This document shows, in pieces, positions 51,292 through 59,990 of a DNA stretch of 64,000 nucleotides (positions are counted from its first letter, which is position 1; every line of letters starts with the position of its first letter). The DNA is taken from assembly GCA_964371945.1 (NCBI GenBank), contig CAYJPA010000013.1, positions 1-64,000 of the forward strand, given 5' to 3'. Source of the stretch: CAYJPA01 sp964371945 (GTDB lineage: Bacteria; Chloroflexota; Chloroflexia; Thermomicrobiales; UBA6265). The notes beneath the pieces are model-generated. The model was given only the letters and a program-made list of their open reading frames with translations. It did no database searches and had not been told where the DNA came from. A program made the translations under genes and the position numbers.

Positions 51292-52680
51292 TTAGCCGCC
51301 CACCATCATGTTGTGTCCGGTGTCGAGCAGGCGCTGAACCTCCTCATCGCCTTCCTTCATCGCGTCGGCGACGGACGATTGTCCGTTGATCGCCTTCGCC
51401 ATCGCGCGCCACATCGGCGGCATCAGCTCGAAGTAGCCTGTCACCGGCGCGATCGGCCATGACGCGTACGACAGCACTTCGGTCACGAATTGGTTTCGCG
51501 GATCGCTGGCGTAGTACGGCAGCGCAAGTTGCGCCGAGCCCGGCGGCAGGGAGTCCGGCCAGCCTTCGTTGACGTTGTCGTCCTCCAGGAAGAACTTGAT
51601 CAGATTCCATCCCAGATCGGCATCGTCGATCGTGTTGAAGAGATACCAGCCCCAGCCGCCGGCCGACGCGCCGCGCTGGGTCTTCATCGGCAGGTGCGAG
51701 ACCCCCGGGCTGAAGTCCATCTCCCCGTTGGTCTTGGCCTGATCGAACCCGGCGAGCATCCAGTTGCCAGTGCAGAGACTGGCCATCTGTTTCGTTTTGA
51801 AGAGACTCTCGAGCTCCGCGCCTTGGAGCGCGAGCGACCCTTCCGGCAGCGTTTCAGTCGACACCAGTTGAGCTAAGAACTCGACCGTCTCCACAACCTG
51901 TGGCGAGGAAAGACTAGAAGTCGCTGTGCCGTCTTCGTTAACCGTCAGCAGCACGCCGCCGTTGGTCTTGGCGAAGTTGGAGCCCGTTTCCCAAAGTCCG
52001 CCGACATCGGCGCCCATCGTGGCGCCGAACGCGGAGCCGATTCCCAGCGTCTTGACTGCCTCCCCCGCGGCCAGCATCTGATCCCAGGTGTCCGGGACGG
52101 TCATGCCCATCTGATCGTAGATCGCCTGATTGGAGTAGACAAAGCGGGTATCGATCGTGAAGGGCATCGACCAGGTCTTGCCGCCGAAGTCGCCGAGCGA
52201 CCAGAGCGCCGGCCAGTAGTTCTCCTTCGTGATCCCATCGCGCGCCATGTAGTCGTCGAACGCCACCAGCGTGTCATTGACCGCGAATTGCGCGGTGTGA
52301 TGTCCGTCCTGTGCGATCTCCGGAGCGTCTCCGGCGAGAGCCCGCGTGACAAGCTGACTGAAGAACTGATCGTATGGGATCGCTTCATAATTAACCGAAA
52401 CACCGGTGTTGGCCGCGGTGAACTTATCGAGCACTCTGAGCCGGCCCTGCCCCGCGGGTGAGGACGTGCCGACAACGGAGGAGAAATTGAGCTTGACATC
52501 GCCTTGTCCAGATGTCGCCACATCGGGTGTCGGCACAGCCGTCGGATCCTGCGCCGCCACCTGGCGCGAGGTCCACGGATTGAATCCGCACGCCGCGAGC
52601 GCGAGCGCACCCGCGGAGGTCGCTCCCAGCTTGGAGAACTGTCGCCGCGACATCGGGGTCGAATAAACCATCTCAGCCAT
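51292..52680 (-). CDS. Carbohydrate ABC importer substrate-binding protein (SBP family 1)
   Basis: 462 aa from ATG 52680. The signal SRRQFSKLGATSAGALALAACGF combines a twin-Arg motif with a lipobox (LAAC), so it is a Tat-exported lipoprotein. Mature blocks include VKLNFSSVVGTSSPAGQG, IPYDQFFSQLVTRALAGDAPEI, the central WSMPFTIDTRFVYSNQAIYDQMG and WYLFNTIDDADLGWNLIKFF, typical of family 1 sugar binders. It is the first gene of the minus arm of the GntR-controlled locus. A promoter (TTGACA-17-TACTCT) lies 160 bp upstream, next to the palindrome. Confidence 0.92.
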   Translation of the reverse strand: MAEMVYSTPMSRRQFSKLGATSAGALALAACGFNPWTSRQVAAQDPTAVPTPDVATSGQGDVKLNFSSVVGTSSPAGQGRLRVLDKFTAANTGVSVNYEAIPYDQFFSQLVTRALAGDAPEIAQDGHHTAQFAVNDTLVAFDDYMARDGITKENYWPALWSLGDFGGKTWSMPFTIDTRFVYSNQAIYDQMGMTVPDTWDQMLAAGEAVKTLGIGSAFGATMGADVGGLWETGSNFAKTNGGVLLTVNEDGTATSSLSSPQVVETVEFLAQLVSTETLPEGSLALQGAELESLFKTKQMASLCTGNWMLAGFDQAKTNGEMDFSPGVSHLPMKTQRGASAGGWGWYLFNTIDDADLGWNLIKFFLEDDNVNEGWPDSLPPGSAQLALPYYASDPRNQFVTEVLSYASWPIAPVTGYFELMPPMWRAMAKAINGQSSVADAMKEGDEEVQRLLDTGHNMMVGG

Positions 52681-52841
52681 CTTCCACCTTCCTGCTGCTC
52701 GTTCGAGCGACTCGGATATGCCGATCGCGACACCCGCTCGCAATCGCGACGATCCCGTCGTTGATCAGGGTTGGAACTGAATAGGCGTTGCATCCCTGCT
52801 CAAGGTCAGGCCGTCGAGATTGGACCGCACGTGTCTGCGAC

Positions 52842-52870
52842 AGAGTAGGGGACATATATGAACATGTCAA
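52842..52870 (-). promoter_or_regulatory. Promoter of the importer-chaperonin operon
   Basis: The minus strand has the consensus TTGACA (52870-52865), a 17-nt spacer and TACTCT (52847-52842). The start point would be near 52835, giving a leader of about 155 nt to ATG 52680. The -35 box is the left arm of the palindrome. Confidence 0.65.
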
Positions 52871-52887
52871 TATCCTATAGGATTGAC
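52866..52887. promoter_or_regulatory. Likely GntR/FCD operator palindrome
   Basis: The core ATCCTATAGGAT (52872-52883) is a perfect 12-bp palindrome, flanked by GTCAAT on the left and ATTGAC on the right, which themselves form an outer inverted repeat offset by 2 nt. It sits exactly between, and partly on, the two divergent -35 boxes. It is therefore well placed for the GntR-type regulator encoded 54 bp downstream to control both arms and itself. Confidence 0.65.
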
Positions 52888-52912
52888 GTGCACGATAGAT
52901 GGGTGCTACGCT
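52883..52912 (+). promoter_or_regulatory. Promoter of the GntR-SDR-dehydratase-glycosidase operon
   Basis: The plus strand has TTGACG (52883-52888), an 18-nt spacer and TACGCT (52907-52912). Transcription would begin about 20 nt before the ATG at 52941. The -35 overlaps the right arm of the palindrome. Confidence 0.55.
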
Positions 52913-52940
52913 CTGGCAAGGTCCGCGGAGGAGTCCAGCA

Positions 52941-53690
52941 ATGAGCGTTCGAGTGAAACGTGGCGACCAGGGCGCGCCGCGCACCGTGCTTGCCACACCG
53001 GTGTACGAGGCGCTCAAGGAACGCATCATGGATCAGGGGCTCGTCCCCGGTTCGCGGCTCAATATCGATTCGCTCGCGGATGAGCTCGGTACAAGCCCTA
53101 CTCCTGTTCGGGAGGCGCTCGCCCGGCTCGCTGCCGAGCGGCTTGTGCGCTTTGCACCGTTCAAGGGCTACTCGGTCATGCCGTTGCTCGATCAGAGGCA
53201 GCTTGCCGATCTGATGCACGTCCGCCGGCTGCTCGAGGTCGATGCCGCGCGGCTGGCGGCGTCACGGATCATTCTTGCCGATCTCCGGGTCATGGAACGT
53301 GAGCACGAGGCCATGAGCGCGGAACGGCCGGAGCCGGTCTTCGGCGCCTATCGCAACTACAACCAGCACGACGGCGTTTTTCATGAAACGATGATCCGGG
53401 CGACCGGGAGCGACGTGCTGCTCGAAACCTATCGCACGCTCCAGGTGCATACATTGCTCGCCCGCCTCTATCACGATCGCGGCGAAATCGACTATCGCGA
53501 AAGCATGAAAGAGCATGCCGCTATCCTTGACGGGCTCCAGCGACGCGACATGAATCTCGCCGGTGACGCGGTCCGCCGCCACATCGATGGGGTGGAGCAT
53601 CGGCTGGGCGCAATTCTCGAAGCGCATCTCGAGCGCGCGGAGCGTCCGGGGGACTCCCACGTCACGTTGAAACGACAACCACGTGAGTGA
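52941..53690 (+). CDS. GntR-family transcriptional regulator, FCD (FadR) subfamily
   Basis: 249 aa from ATG 52941 (GGAGGAG 7 nt upstream). The winged helix-turn-helix is at about residues 20-85: VYEALKERIMDQGLVPGSRL, DELGTSPTPVREALARLAAE and GYSVMPL. The FCD effector domain follows (DLMHVRRLLEVDAARLAASR, then HDGVFHETMIRATGSDVLLE, and MKEHAAILDGLQRRD), with the His/Asp residues that bind a metal and an organic-acid ligand. The expected effector is a sugar acid such as a fuconate-type compound, judged from the neighbours. It probably binds the palindrome at 52866. It is the first gene of the plus arm and overlaps the SDR gene by 8 nt. Confidence 0.9.
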   Translation: MSVRVKRGDQGAPRTVLATPVYEALKERIMDQGLVPGSRLNIDSLADELGTSPTPVREALARLAAERLVRFAPFKGYSVMPLLDQRQLADLMHVRRLLEVDAARLAASRIILADLRVMEREHEAMSAERPEPVFGAYRNYNQHDGVFHETMIRATGSDVLLETYRTLQVHTLLARLYHDRGEIDYRESMKEHAAILDGLQRRDMNLAGDAVRRHIDGVEHRLGAILEAHLERAERPGDSHVTLKRQPRE

Positions 53691-54468
53691 ATTGGCTGCC
53701 GCGGCCGGCGTCCTCCTCAATCGGGTGATCGTGATCACCGGAGGAGCCAGCGGCATCGGCCGCGCCTGCGCGGTCTCGTATGCATCGCGGGGCGCACGCG
53801 TGGCGATTCTCGACCGCGATGCCGCCGCCGCGGAGCAAACCGCGCGCGAGATCGGTGCATCGGCGTTTGCGTTGCAATGCGAGGTTGGCAATGGCGATTC
53901 AGTCCGGTGCGCAATCCAGCAAGCGCTGCGCCGGGAGGGGAGGATCCATTCCGTGCATAACAACGCCGGGATCAGCTCGCCGTCGAAGCAGCTGCACGAA
54001 ACATCTGAAGCGGAATGGGACGAGCTGCTGCGCGTCAATTTGAAGAGCGTCTATCTGACCACCGTGGCCGCGTTCGACGCTCTGCGCGAGTCTCGTGGTT
54101 CGATCCTCAACACCGCCAGCATGGTTGGGCTGATGGGGCAAGCCAACCACGCGGCCTATGTCGCAACGAAGGGCGGTATGATCGCGCTGACCAAGGCCAT
54201 GGCGCTCGATTACGCTCCGCTCGGAATCCGGGTGAATGCGATCTGCCCGGCGGGTGTCTGGACTCCGCTGCTCCGGGAGTGGGCGAGCGAACAACCTGAC
54301 CCCGCGGTGATGGAAGCGTACCTGGCCGGAATCCATCCGCTCGGGTACTGCCCGGAGGCCGATGTCATCGCGGACGCTGCCGTTTTCCTGCTCTCTGACG
54401 CCGCCCGCTTCATCACCGGCTGCGTGTTGCCGGTGAGTGGCGGCGCCGAGCTCGGATACCGTCGATAG
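53683..54468 (+). CDS. SDR-family sugar dehydrogenase (L-fucose dehydrogenase-like position)
   Basis: A 261-aa classical SDR starting with GTG 53683, inside the end of the GntR gene. The cofactor loop is VITGGASGIGRACA, with Asp at the end of strand 2 (AILDRD, favouring NAD), NNAGISS, NTASMVGLMG (catalytic Ser) and YVATKGGMIAL (Tyr, Lys). The end IRVNAICPAGVWTP ... GCVLPVSGGAELG is typical. Between a GntR/FCD regulator and an L-fuconate-dehydratase-like gene it could oxidise L-fucose, or oxidise the keto-deoxy acid later in the route. The exact step is an inference. Confidence 0.85.
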   Translation: MSELAAAAGVLLNRVIVITGGASGIGRACAVSYASRGARVAILDRDAAAAEQTAREIGASAFALQCEVGNGDSVRCAIQQALRREGRIHSVHNNAGISSPSKQLHETSEAEWDELLRVNLKSVYLTTVAAFDALRESRGSILNTASMVGLMGQANHAAYVATKGGMIALTKAMALDYAPLGIRVNAICPAGVWTPLLREWASEQPDPAVMEAYLAGIHPLGYCPEADVIADAAVFLLSDAARFITGCVLPVSGGAELGYRR

Positions 54469-54480
54469 AGGTGTTGCGTC

Positions 54481-55707
54481 ATGCCATCCTGCGTCATTGA
54501 GCGACTCTCCAGCCGCGATGCCCGGTACGACCTCCCCGACGGCGCCGGCTCCGATTCGGTGCATTCGAATCCCAAGTACTCCTTTGCCGTCACCGAGCTC
54601 CGCGCGGGTAAGTTGAGCGGCTCCGGTCTCGTGCTCACACTCGGCGGCGGCAACGATCTCGTCTGCGGCGCGATCGAGCAGCTCGGCGGGCTTCTCGTCG
54701 GCCGCGAGATCGAAGAGCTGATGGCCGGCTTCGGCGAAGTCTCCAGCCAAATCGCCAACCACCACCAATTTCGCTGGCTCGGACCCCACAAAGGCGTCGT
54801 CCACCTGGCGTTGGCGTCGATCACCAACGCCTGTTTCGATCTCTGGGCGAAATCGCGCGGCGTTCCGCTCTGGAAACTGCTGATCGACCTCTCGCCCGAA
54901 CAAACCGTGGCGTTGCTCGATCTCAGCTATCTGGATGAGGTGATGGCGGCTGCCGATGCCTATGCGCTGCTGGCGGCGGAGCTCAGCTTACGGTCCTCTC
55001 GAGAGGGCGTGCTCACGTCGGGGTATCCCACCTACGACACCTCGATCGGTTGGTTCAATTACAGCGACGATCGCATTCGAGAAAACGTCAAAGCGGCGCT
55101 CTCTGCCGGCTTCAGCGCACTGAAACTGAAGGTCGGCTCGGACGATCCGGCTCGCGATGTCCGCCGCGCCTTCCTTTTGCGGGAGCTGGTCGGCGAGATC
55201 CCGATCATGCTTGACGCGAACCAGAGCTGGACCCTTCCGGCGGCGATCTCCGTTTGCCACAAGCTGGCCGAGATGCATCCCTACTGGATCGAGGAACCGT
55301 CGCATCCCGACGATGTGGTCGCGCATCAGACGCTGGCGCGGGAGATTGCCCCGCTGCCCCTGGCAATCGGAGAGCACATTCCTAACCGCGTCGTCTTTAA
55401 GAATTACATGCAGCTCGACGCCGGAAGATTCATTCAGGTCGATTGCACGCGCGTCGGCGGTGTCAGCGAGTTCATCACGGTCAGCTTGCTGGCGCGCAAG
55501 TACGGATTGCCGGTCGTGCCGCACGTCGGGGATATGGGCCAGATGCACCAGCACCTGGTGCTCTTCAACCACATCGCGCTCGGCCACGAGGCGCTCTTCC
55601 TCGAGCACATCCCCCATTTGCGTGATCACTTCGTGCATCCAGCGGATGTGCGTGACGGCGTCTATCGCACGCCGCAAGAACCGGGCAGCAGCTGTGATCT
55701 GATCTGA
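54481..55707 (+). CDS. L-fuconate dehydratase-like enzyme (enolase superfamily)
   Basis: 408 aa. The N-terminal capping region has TLGGGNDLVCGAIEQLGGLL and RWLGPHKGVVHLALASITNA / CFDLWAKSRGVPLWKLL, which match the L-fuconate dehydratase branch. Barrel motifs are KLKVGSDDP (Lys-x-Lys base), MLDANQSW (metal Asp), WIEEPSHPDD (metal Glu), AIGEHIPN (metal Glu and His) and DCTRVGGVSEF. The reaction would remove water from L-fuconate or a related 6-deoxy sugar acid to give the 2-keto-3-deoxy acid. Fold and family are clear; the exact sugar acid is inferred. Confidence 0.85.
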   Translation: MPSCVIERLSSRDARYDLPDGAGSDSVHSNPKYSFAVTELRAGKLSGSGLVLTLGGGNDLVCGAIEQLGGLLVGREIEELMAGFGEVSSQIANHHQFRWLGPHKGVVHLALASITNACFDLWAKSRGVPLWKLLIDLSPEQTVALLDLSYLDEVMAAADAYALLAAELSLRSSREGVLTSGYPTYDTSIGWFNYSDDRIRENVKAALSAGFSALKLKVGSDDPARDVRRAFLLRELVGEIPIMLDANQSWTLPAAISVCHKLAEMHPYWIEEPSHPDDVVAHQTLAREIAPLPLAIGEHIPNRVVFKNYMQLDAGRFIQVDCTRVGGVSEFITVSLLARKYGLPVVPHVGDMGQMHQHLVLFNHIALGHEALFLEHIPHLRDHFVHPADVRDGVYRTPQEPGSSCDLI

Positions 55708-55735
55708 TGTAAAGGTGTAATCGAGGAGGCGGTCG

Positions 55736-56104
55736 ATGGGAATCACACCACGCGAAATTGCAGAGTCGTATTGGCGGGCCGAGTGTACGCGCAAGCTCGA
55801 GCCGATCATGGCGCACTTTCACCCCGACGCCACCTTCCAGCCCGCGGGCAACCTGCTGCGCGGGCACGACGAGATTCGAACCTTCTATGAGGACTCGATC
55901 TCACGATTTCCGGGATTGGAGTGCGAGATCGTGCATGAAGTGAGCAACGGCAACGAAGCGAGCCTGGAGTGGAGCGCGGTGTTGATCGACCACGATGGCG
56001 TGCGCCATCAGCTGGTCGGAGTCAACGTGATCCGGGTTGAAAACGGTAAGTTCACGAGCGTACGCGCGTACTTCGACCAATCCACCTTCTACGGTTCCGA
56101 GTAG
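55736..56104 (+). CDS. SnoaL/NTF2-like small protein
   Basis: 122 aa from ATG 55736 with GAGGAGG 6 nt upstream. The pattern IAESYWRAECTRKLEPIMAH, FHPDATFQPAGNLLRGHDEI, then RVENGKFTSVRAYFDQSTFY is that of the NTF2-like cone fold (SnoaL_2 type), which shapes a ligand pocket. Members are isomerases, lyases or binding proteins. In this operon it may work on the sugar-acid intermediate, but nothing in the sequence proves it. Confidence 0.8.
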   Translation: MGITPREIAESYWRAECTRKLEPIMAHFHPDATFQPAGNLLRGHDEIRTFYEDSISRFPGLECEIVHEVSNGNEASLEWSAVLIDHDGVRHQLVGVNVIRVENGKFTSVRAYFDQSTFYGSE

Positions 56105-56279
56105 TGAACGCGTGGCAGAAAGGTCAACACATAGGTTGACGGCTACAGATGATGGCGGCGGAAAGCAAACGCCGGCTTCATGTAGCGGAAGACCTACGCG
56201 CCAGCCTCGGTCACATCCCGGCGGTGAACCGGAGCATGGAGCATATGGAAGGCGGATTCAACGATGCAGGAGCACATAA

Positions 56280-57353
56280 ATGCTTGATTGGCGATCGATC
56301 GCGCGGCTGAAACCTCGCCACCGGTTTGGCATGGCGAACGGCGGATGGGCGTATGATGCCTATCCCGAACTCGAAACGCTCGATGCCGGCAAACGGATTA
56401 CGGTCGCAGATCTCAAGGGTCCGGGCGTGATCACCAACTTCCACTCGACGCAGCACGGGATTTACGCAGCCGATCCGAGCACGCTGAAACCGCCCGCATA
56501 CTACGCCCGTGGCGTCGTGCTCGAGGTCTACTACAACGGAGCTTCCACGCCGGGTGTGTGCGTTCCGATTGGCGATTTCCATGGCGACGGCAACGGGGGC
56601 CGCGCTCGCCATTTCACCAGTCTCTTCGTGGAGAAGGCGCCCGAAACCTATAACTGCTTCATCCCGATGCCGTTTGAGCACGCGGCGAGAGTCGTGCTGC
56701 GCAATGACACCGACCAGAACCTGAGCAACTACAGTTTCGTCGAATGGGAGCAGCTACCAGAGTGGGAGCACGATCTCGCGTACTTCCACGCCACCTGGCA
56801 ACGACGGGCATTTCAACTCCATGGCGACACCAATTTTCACGCCTTCCATCTTGATGGCGCGGGCTCGTTTGTTGGCCGGACCTGGGGAGTCTGCACCGAT
56901 GAGCCAACGTTCGACGATTTTCACTTCGTGATGGAAGCAAACAACGAGTTCCGGCTCGACGGCGAGGAGCGACCGCGCGCCGACTACCTCGGCACCGAGG
57001 ATTCGTTCGGATTCAGCTGGGGATTCCGCTCGCTCTTCAGCGGACTTTACAACGGCATCAATGATGTCCAGCATGAAACGCCATCTTTACTCAGTCTCTA
57101 TCGCTTCCACGGTGCTAACGCGATGGGCTTCAGTGAAAGCCTCGATCTCAAGGTGAACTGGTCGTACGAATGGAGGACGAACACCGAGTTCCAGGCAAAA
57201 CTAGCCGAGTTGCGCGACACCGATCGCGGCTGGGTCGATTACGCCACCACCTTCTACTGGTATCAGCAGCATGCCGGCTACGACCATGCGCCGATGCCCC
57301 CCATGGACGAGCGGGCTGCGCTCCTCCTACACCCTAATCCGCGAGGGATGTAA
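56280..57353 (+). CDS. GH172-type (DUF2961) glycoside hydrolase family protein
   Basis: 357 aa from ATG 56280 (AGGAG about 8 nt upstream). DUF2961 hallmarks are DLKGPGVITNFHST, LEVYYNGASTPGVCVPIGDF, FTSLFVEKAPETYNCFIPMP, YFHATWQRR and RADYLGTEDSFGFSWGF, with the Glu in GTEDSF in the proposed active-site region. GH172 enzymes with known activity act on fructo- and arabinofuranosides. No signal peptide is present, so it should act on imported oligosaccharides. The stop is 3 bp from the start of the GH116 gene, so both are likely made together. Confidence 0.85.
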   Translation: MLDWRSIARLKPRHRFGMANGGWAYDAYPELETLDAGKRITVADLKGPGVITNFHSTQHGIYAADPSTLKPPAYYARGVVLEVYYNGASTPGVCVPIGDFHGDGNGGRARHFTSLFVEKAPETYNCFIPMPFEHAARVVLRNDTDQNLSNYSFVEWEQLPEWEHDLAYFHATWQRRAFQLHGDTNFHAFHLDGAGSFVGRTWGVCTDEPTFDDFHFVMEANNEFRLDGEERPRADYLGTEDSFGFSWGFRSLFSGLYNGINDVQHETPSLLSLYRFHGANAMGFSESLDLKVNWSYEWRTNTEFQAKLAELRDTDRGWVDYATTFYWYQQHAGYDHAPMPPMDERAALLLHPNPRGM

Positions 57354-57356
57354 TCG

Positions 57357-59990
57357 ATGACAGCTGACGGACTCTATCGGGGTGAAGCGCTACGAGCGGT
57401 CGCGATGCCACTCGGCGGTCTCGGCACGGGGTCGATCGCGCTTGCGGGCGACGGCTCTCTTCGCCAGTGGCAGATCCACAATCAGGTCAATCACATGGCC
57501 TGCATCCCGCACTCATTTTTCGCGATTTGGGCACGTCCCCGCCGGCCTCCCCTCGGCGCGGTCGCCCGCCTGCTGCAATCGAGCGCGCTCTATGATCACG
57601 ACGGCGAAACGCCGCCTCCGACCTCCAATGATCATGTCGTGCCGCTCCCGCACCGGCGATTGCTGAGCAAATTGCCCGGCGTGACATCAACGGAATTCAC
57701 GGGCGCCTATCCGATCGCCGCGATCAAGTATCTCGATCATGAGCTGCGGTTGGACATCTCATTGGAGGCGTTCAATCCCTTTGTTCCGCTCGAGAGTAAA
57801 GACTCTGCGATCCCGGCCGTGCTCTTCAATTTCACAATTTCGAATCCAACAGATCAGGCGATGCTCGCATCGATTGCCGGCACCTTGCAGAACGCGGCCG
57901 GCTGGGATGGCGTGGCGCCGATCTTCGACACCCGCTGCAGCCTTTATGGCGGAAATACCAACGCGCTCATCCGGGCTGATGAGCGGACCACCATCGCGAT
58001 GAGCAATGCCTGGCTGCCGGACGATCACGAGCGATCGGGCACGATGGCGCTCGCGGTCAATGCGCGCGACGCCACGTACCTGACCCAGTGGGAGAATCTC
58101 CGCGTTCTATGGGACGACTTCTCGGCCGATGGCCGCTTGAGCAATGTCGCCGATTCGTCCCCTAGCGCCGCTGGTCGAACCTGGAACTGCGCCCTCGCCG
58201 TGCCGATGACGCTTGAACCCGGAGAATCACGCACGATTTCGTTCACGATCGCCTGGCATTTCCCGAACCGGCACGTCAATTACTCCCAGCGCGACTATTT
58301 CGAGCTCGAGGACGACAAATCGAAGTTCTATCTCGGCAACCGGTACAACGTGTGGTTCGACTCGGCCACCGATGTGATCGGCCATGTCTCCCGGGAGGGT
58401 GACCGGTTGACGAGCTTGACGCGGCTCGCCCGTGACGCGTTTTACGACACGACGCTCCCGTTTTCACTGATCGATGCCGTCACATCGCAGATGAGCATCG
58501 CGAGGACGCCCTCGTGCTTTTGGGTCGAGGACGGCGCCTTCTATGGCTTCGAGGGCTGCAATGGGGTTTCGACGCCGCACAACGAGCCAGTCGGTGGCTG
58601 CTGTCCACTGAACTGCACGCATGTCTGGAACTATGAAATGGCGCTCGCGCGGCTCTTTCCGGAGCTCGAACGCTCCATGCGCGACACCGAATGGGACATC
58701 CAACAGCACCCGAGCGGTTATCTCCCGCATAGGGTGCCGCTCCCGGCGTACCTGCCGCGGATATGGGACCGCAAGATAGGTGGACCGGCCAATCCGGCGC
58801 TGGATGGTCTGCTCGGCGCATTGCTCAAAACCTATCGTGAATTCCTGGCGAGAGGCGACGAAGCCTGGCTAGACCACGTTTGGCCATCGGTGAAGCGCGC
58901 GCTCGAATACATCTGGGTCGCGCACGATCCCGAGCGTTCCGGTGTGATCGAAGGCGAGCAGCCGAACACCTATGACATTTCGATCTATGGCGTGAACACC
59001 TTCATCGGCACGATGTATCTCGCTTCCCTTCGGGCGATCGAAGAGCTTGCAAAGCGAAAGGACGACGAGGAGAACGCGGTCGAGTGCCGCGCCGCTTTCG
59101 AACGGGGTCGCGCCACACACGAGCAACGGCTCTGGAACGGCGAGTACTACATCCAGGATGTCGATCTTGAGCGATACCCGGCCCAAAACTGGGGCAAGGG
59201 TTGTCATACCGACCAGTTGTTCGGACAGTGGTGGGCACATTTGCTCGGTTTGGGACATGTACTTGACGGGGAGCATGTGCGGACAACAGCGCGCTCGATC
59301 GTTCGCCACAACTTCCTTGATTCGTTCGTCGATTACGCGCCCCCTGTTCAGACCAGGCAGCTAACCCGGCACTTCGTTAACGGAGATGACGGGGGCCTTT
59401 TGCTCTGTACGTGGCCGCATGGAGGACGACCCGACGTGCCGACCCAGTATTCGGACGAAGTCTGGACGGGGATGGAATACGAGGTCGCCGCGCTGCTGTT
59501 GCAGGAAGGCGATCCAGATCTCGCGCTCAAAGTGATCGCTGCCGTTCGCCGGCGCTACGATGGGCGAAAGATGAACCCCTGGAACAACATCGAGTGCGGC
59601 GACCATTACGTCCGTGCCATGTCGTCCTGGTCGCTGCTGGAAGCAGCGTCCGGGTATTTTTATGACGCATCCGCCGGCACGATCGGGTTTGCTCCAAGGA
59701 TCCAGCCAGACCAGTTCCGGGCGCCGTTCTTTACCCGAGATGGTTGGGGGACTGTCGAGCAGCAAATCGTCGAAGGTAAGCTGTCACTGCACCTACGTCC
59801 CGGTTACGGTGTCGTAAAGCTCAAGGAGTTGCGGCTCCAGCCGCGTGCTGAAGTCCGCGTCCTCGCACTTTCCCTGAACGGCGAGGTTCTGAACGGGAGC
59901 ATTCACAAGTCGACTGATGGAGTCTCGATCCATTTCTCAGACGAAGTCATCGTTGCCGCCGGAAGTCAACTCATTGCCGTGCTCTCGTAG
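57357..59990 (+). CDS. GH116 family beta-glycosidase (GBA2-like)
   Basis: 877 aa. The N-terminal beta-sandwich domain starts AVAMPLGGLGTGSIALAGDG, the usual GH116 beginning, and contains FTIAWHFPNRHVNY. The C-terminal (alpha/alpha)6 domain includes CTHVWNYEMALARLFPELER, the nucleophile region VIEGEQPNTYDISIYG (Glu near 532-534) and the acid/base region GKGCHTDQLFGQWWAHLLGL (Asp). Known members split beta-glucosides or beta-xylosides. There is no signal peptide, so it acts inside the cell, after uptake by the divergent importer. It is the last gene of the plus arm. No terminator with a T tract was found after it. Confidence 0.9.
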   Translation: MTADGLYRGEALRAVAMPLGGLGTGSIALAGDGSLRQWQIHNQVNHMACIPHSFFAIWARPRRPPLGAVARLLQSSALYDHDGETPPPTSNDHVVPLPHRRLLSKLPGVTSTEFTGAYPIAAIKYLDHELRLDISLEAFNPFVPLESKDSAIPAVLFNFTISNPTDQAMLASIAGTLQNAAGWDGVAPIFDTRCSLYGGNTNALIRADERTTIAMSNAWLPDDHERSGTMALAVNARDATYLTQWENLRVLWDDFSADGRLSNVADSSPSAAGRTWNCALAVPMTLEPGESRTISFTIAWHFPNRHVNYSQRDYFELEDDKSKFYLGNRYNVWFDSATDVIGHVSREGDRLTSLTRLARDAFYDTTLPFSLIDAVTSQMSIARTPSCFWVEDGAFYGFEGCNGVSTPHNEPVGGCCPLNCTHVWNYEMALARLFPELERSMRDTEWDIQQHPSGYLPHRVPLPAYLPRIWDRKIGGPANPALDGLLGALLKTYREFLARGDEAWLDHVWPSVKRALEYIWVAHDPERSGVIEGEQPNTYDISIYGVNTFIGTMYLASLRAIEELAKRKDDEENAVECRAAFERGRATHEQRLWNGEYYIQDVDLERYPAQNWGKGCHTDQLFGQWWAHLLGLGHVLDGEHVRTTARSIVRHNFLDSFVDYAPPVQTRQLTRHFVNGDDGGLLLCTWPHGGRPDVPTQYSDEVWTGMEYEVAALLLQEGDPDLALKVIAAVRRRYDGRKMNPWNNIECGDHYVRAMSSWSLLEAASGYFYDASAGTIGFAPRIQPDQFRAPFFTRDGWGTVEQQIVEGKLSLHLRPGYGVVKLKELRLQPRAEVRVLALSLNGEVLNGSIHKSTDGVSIHFSDEVIVAAGSQLIAVLS

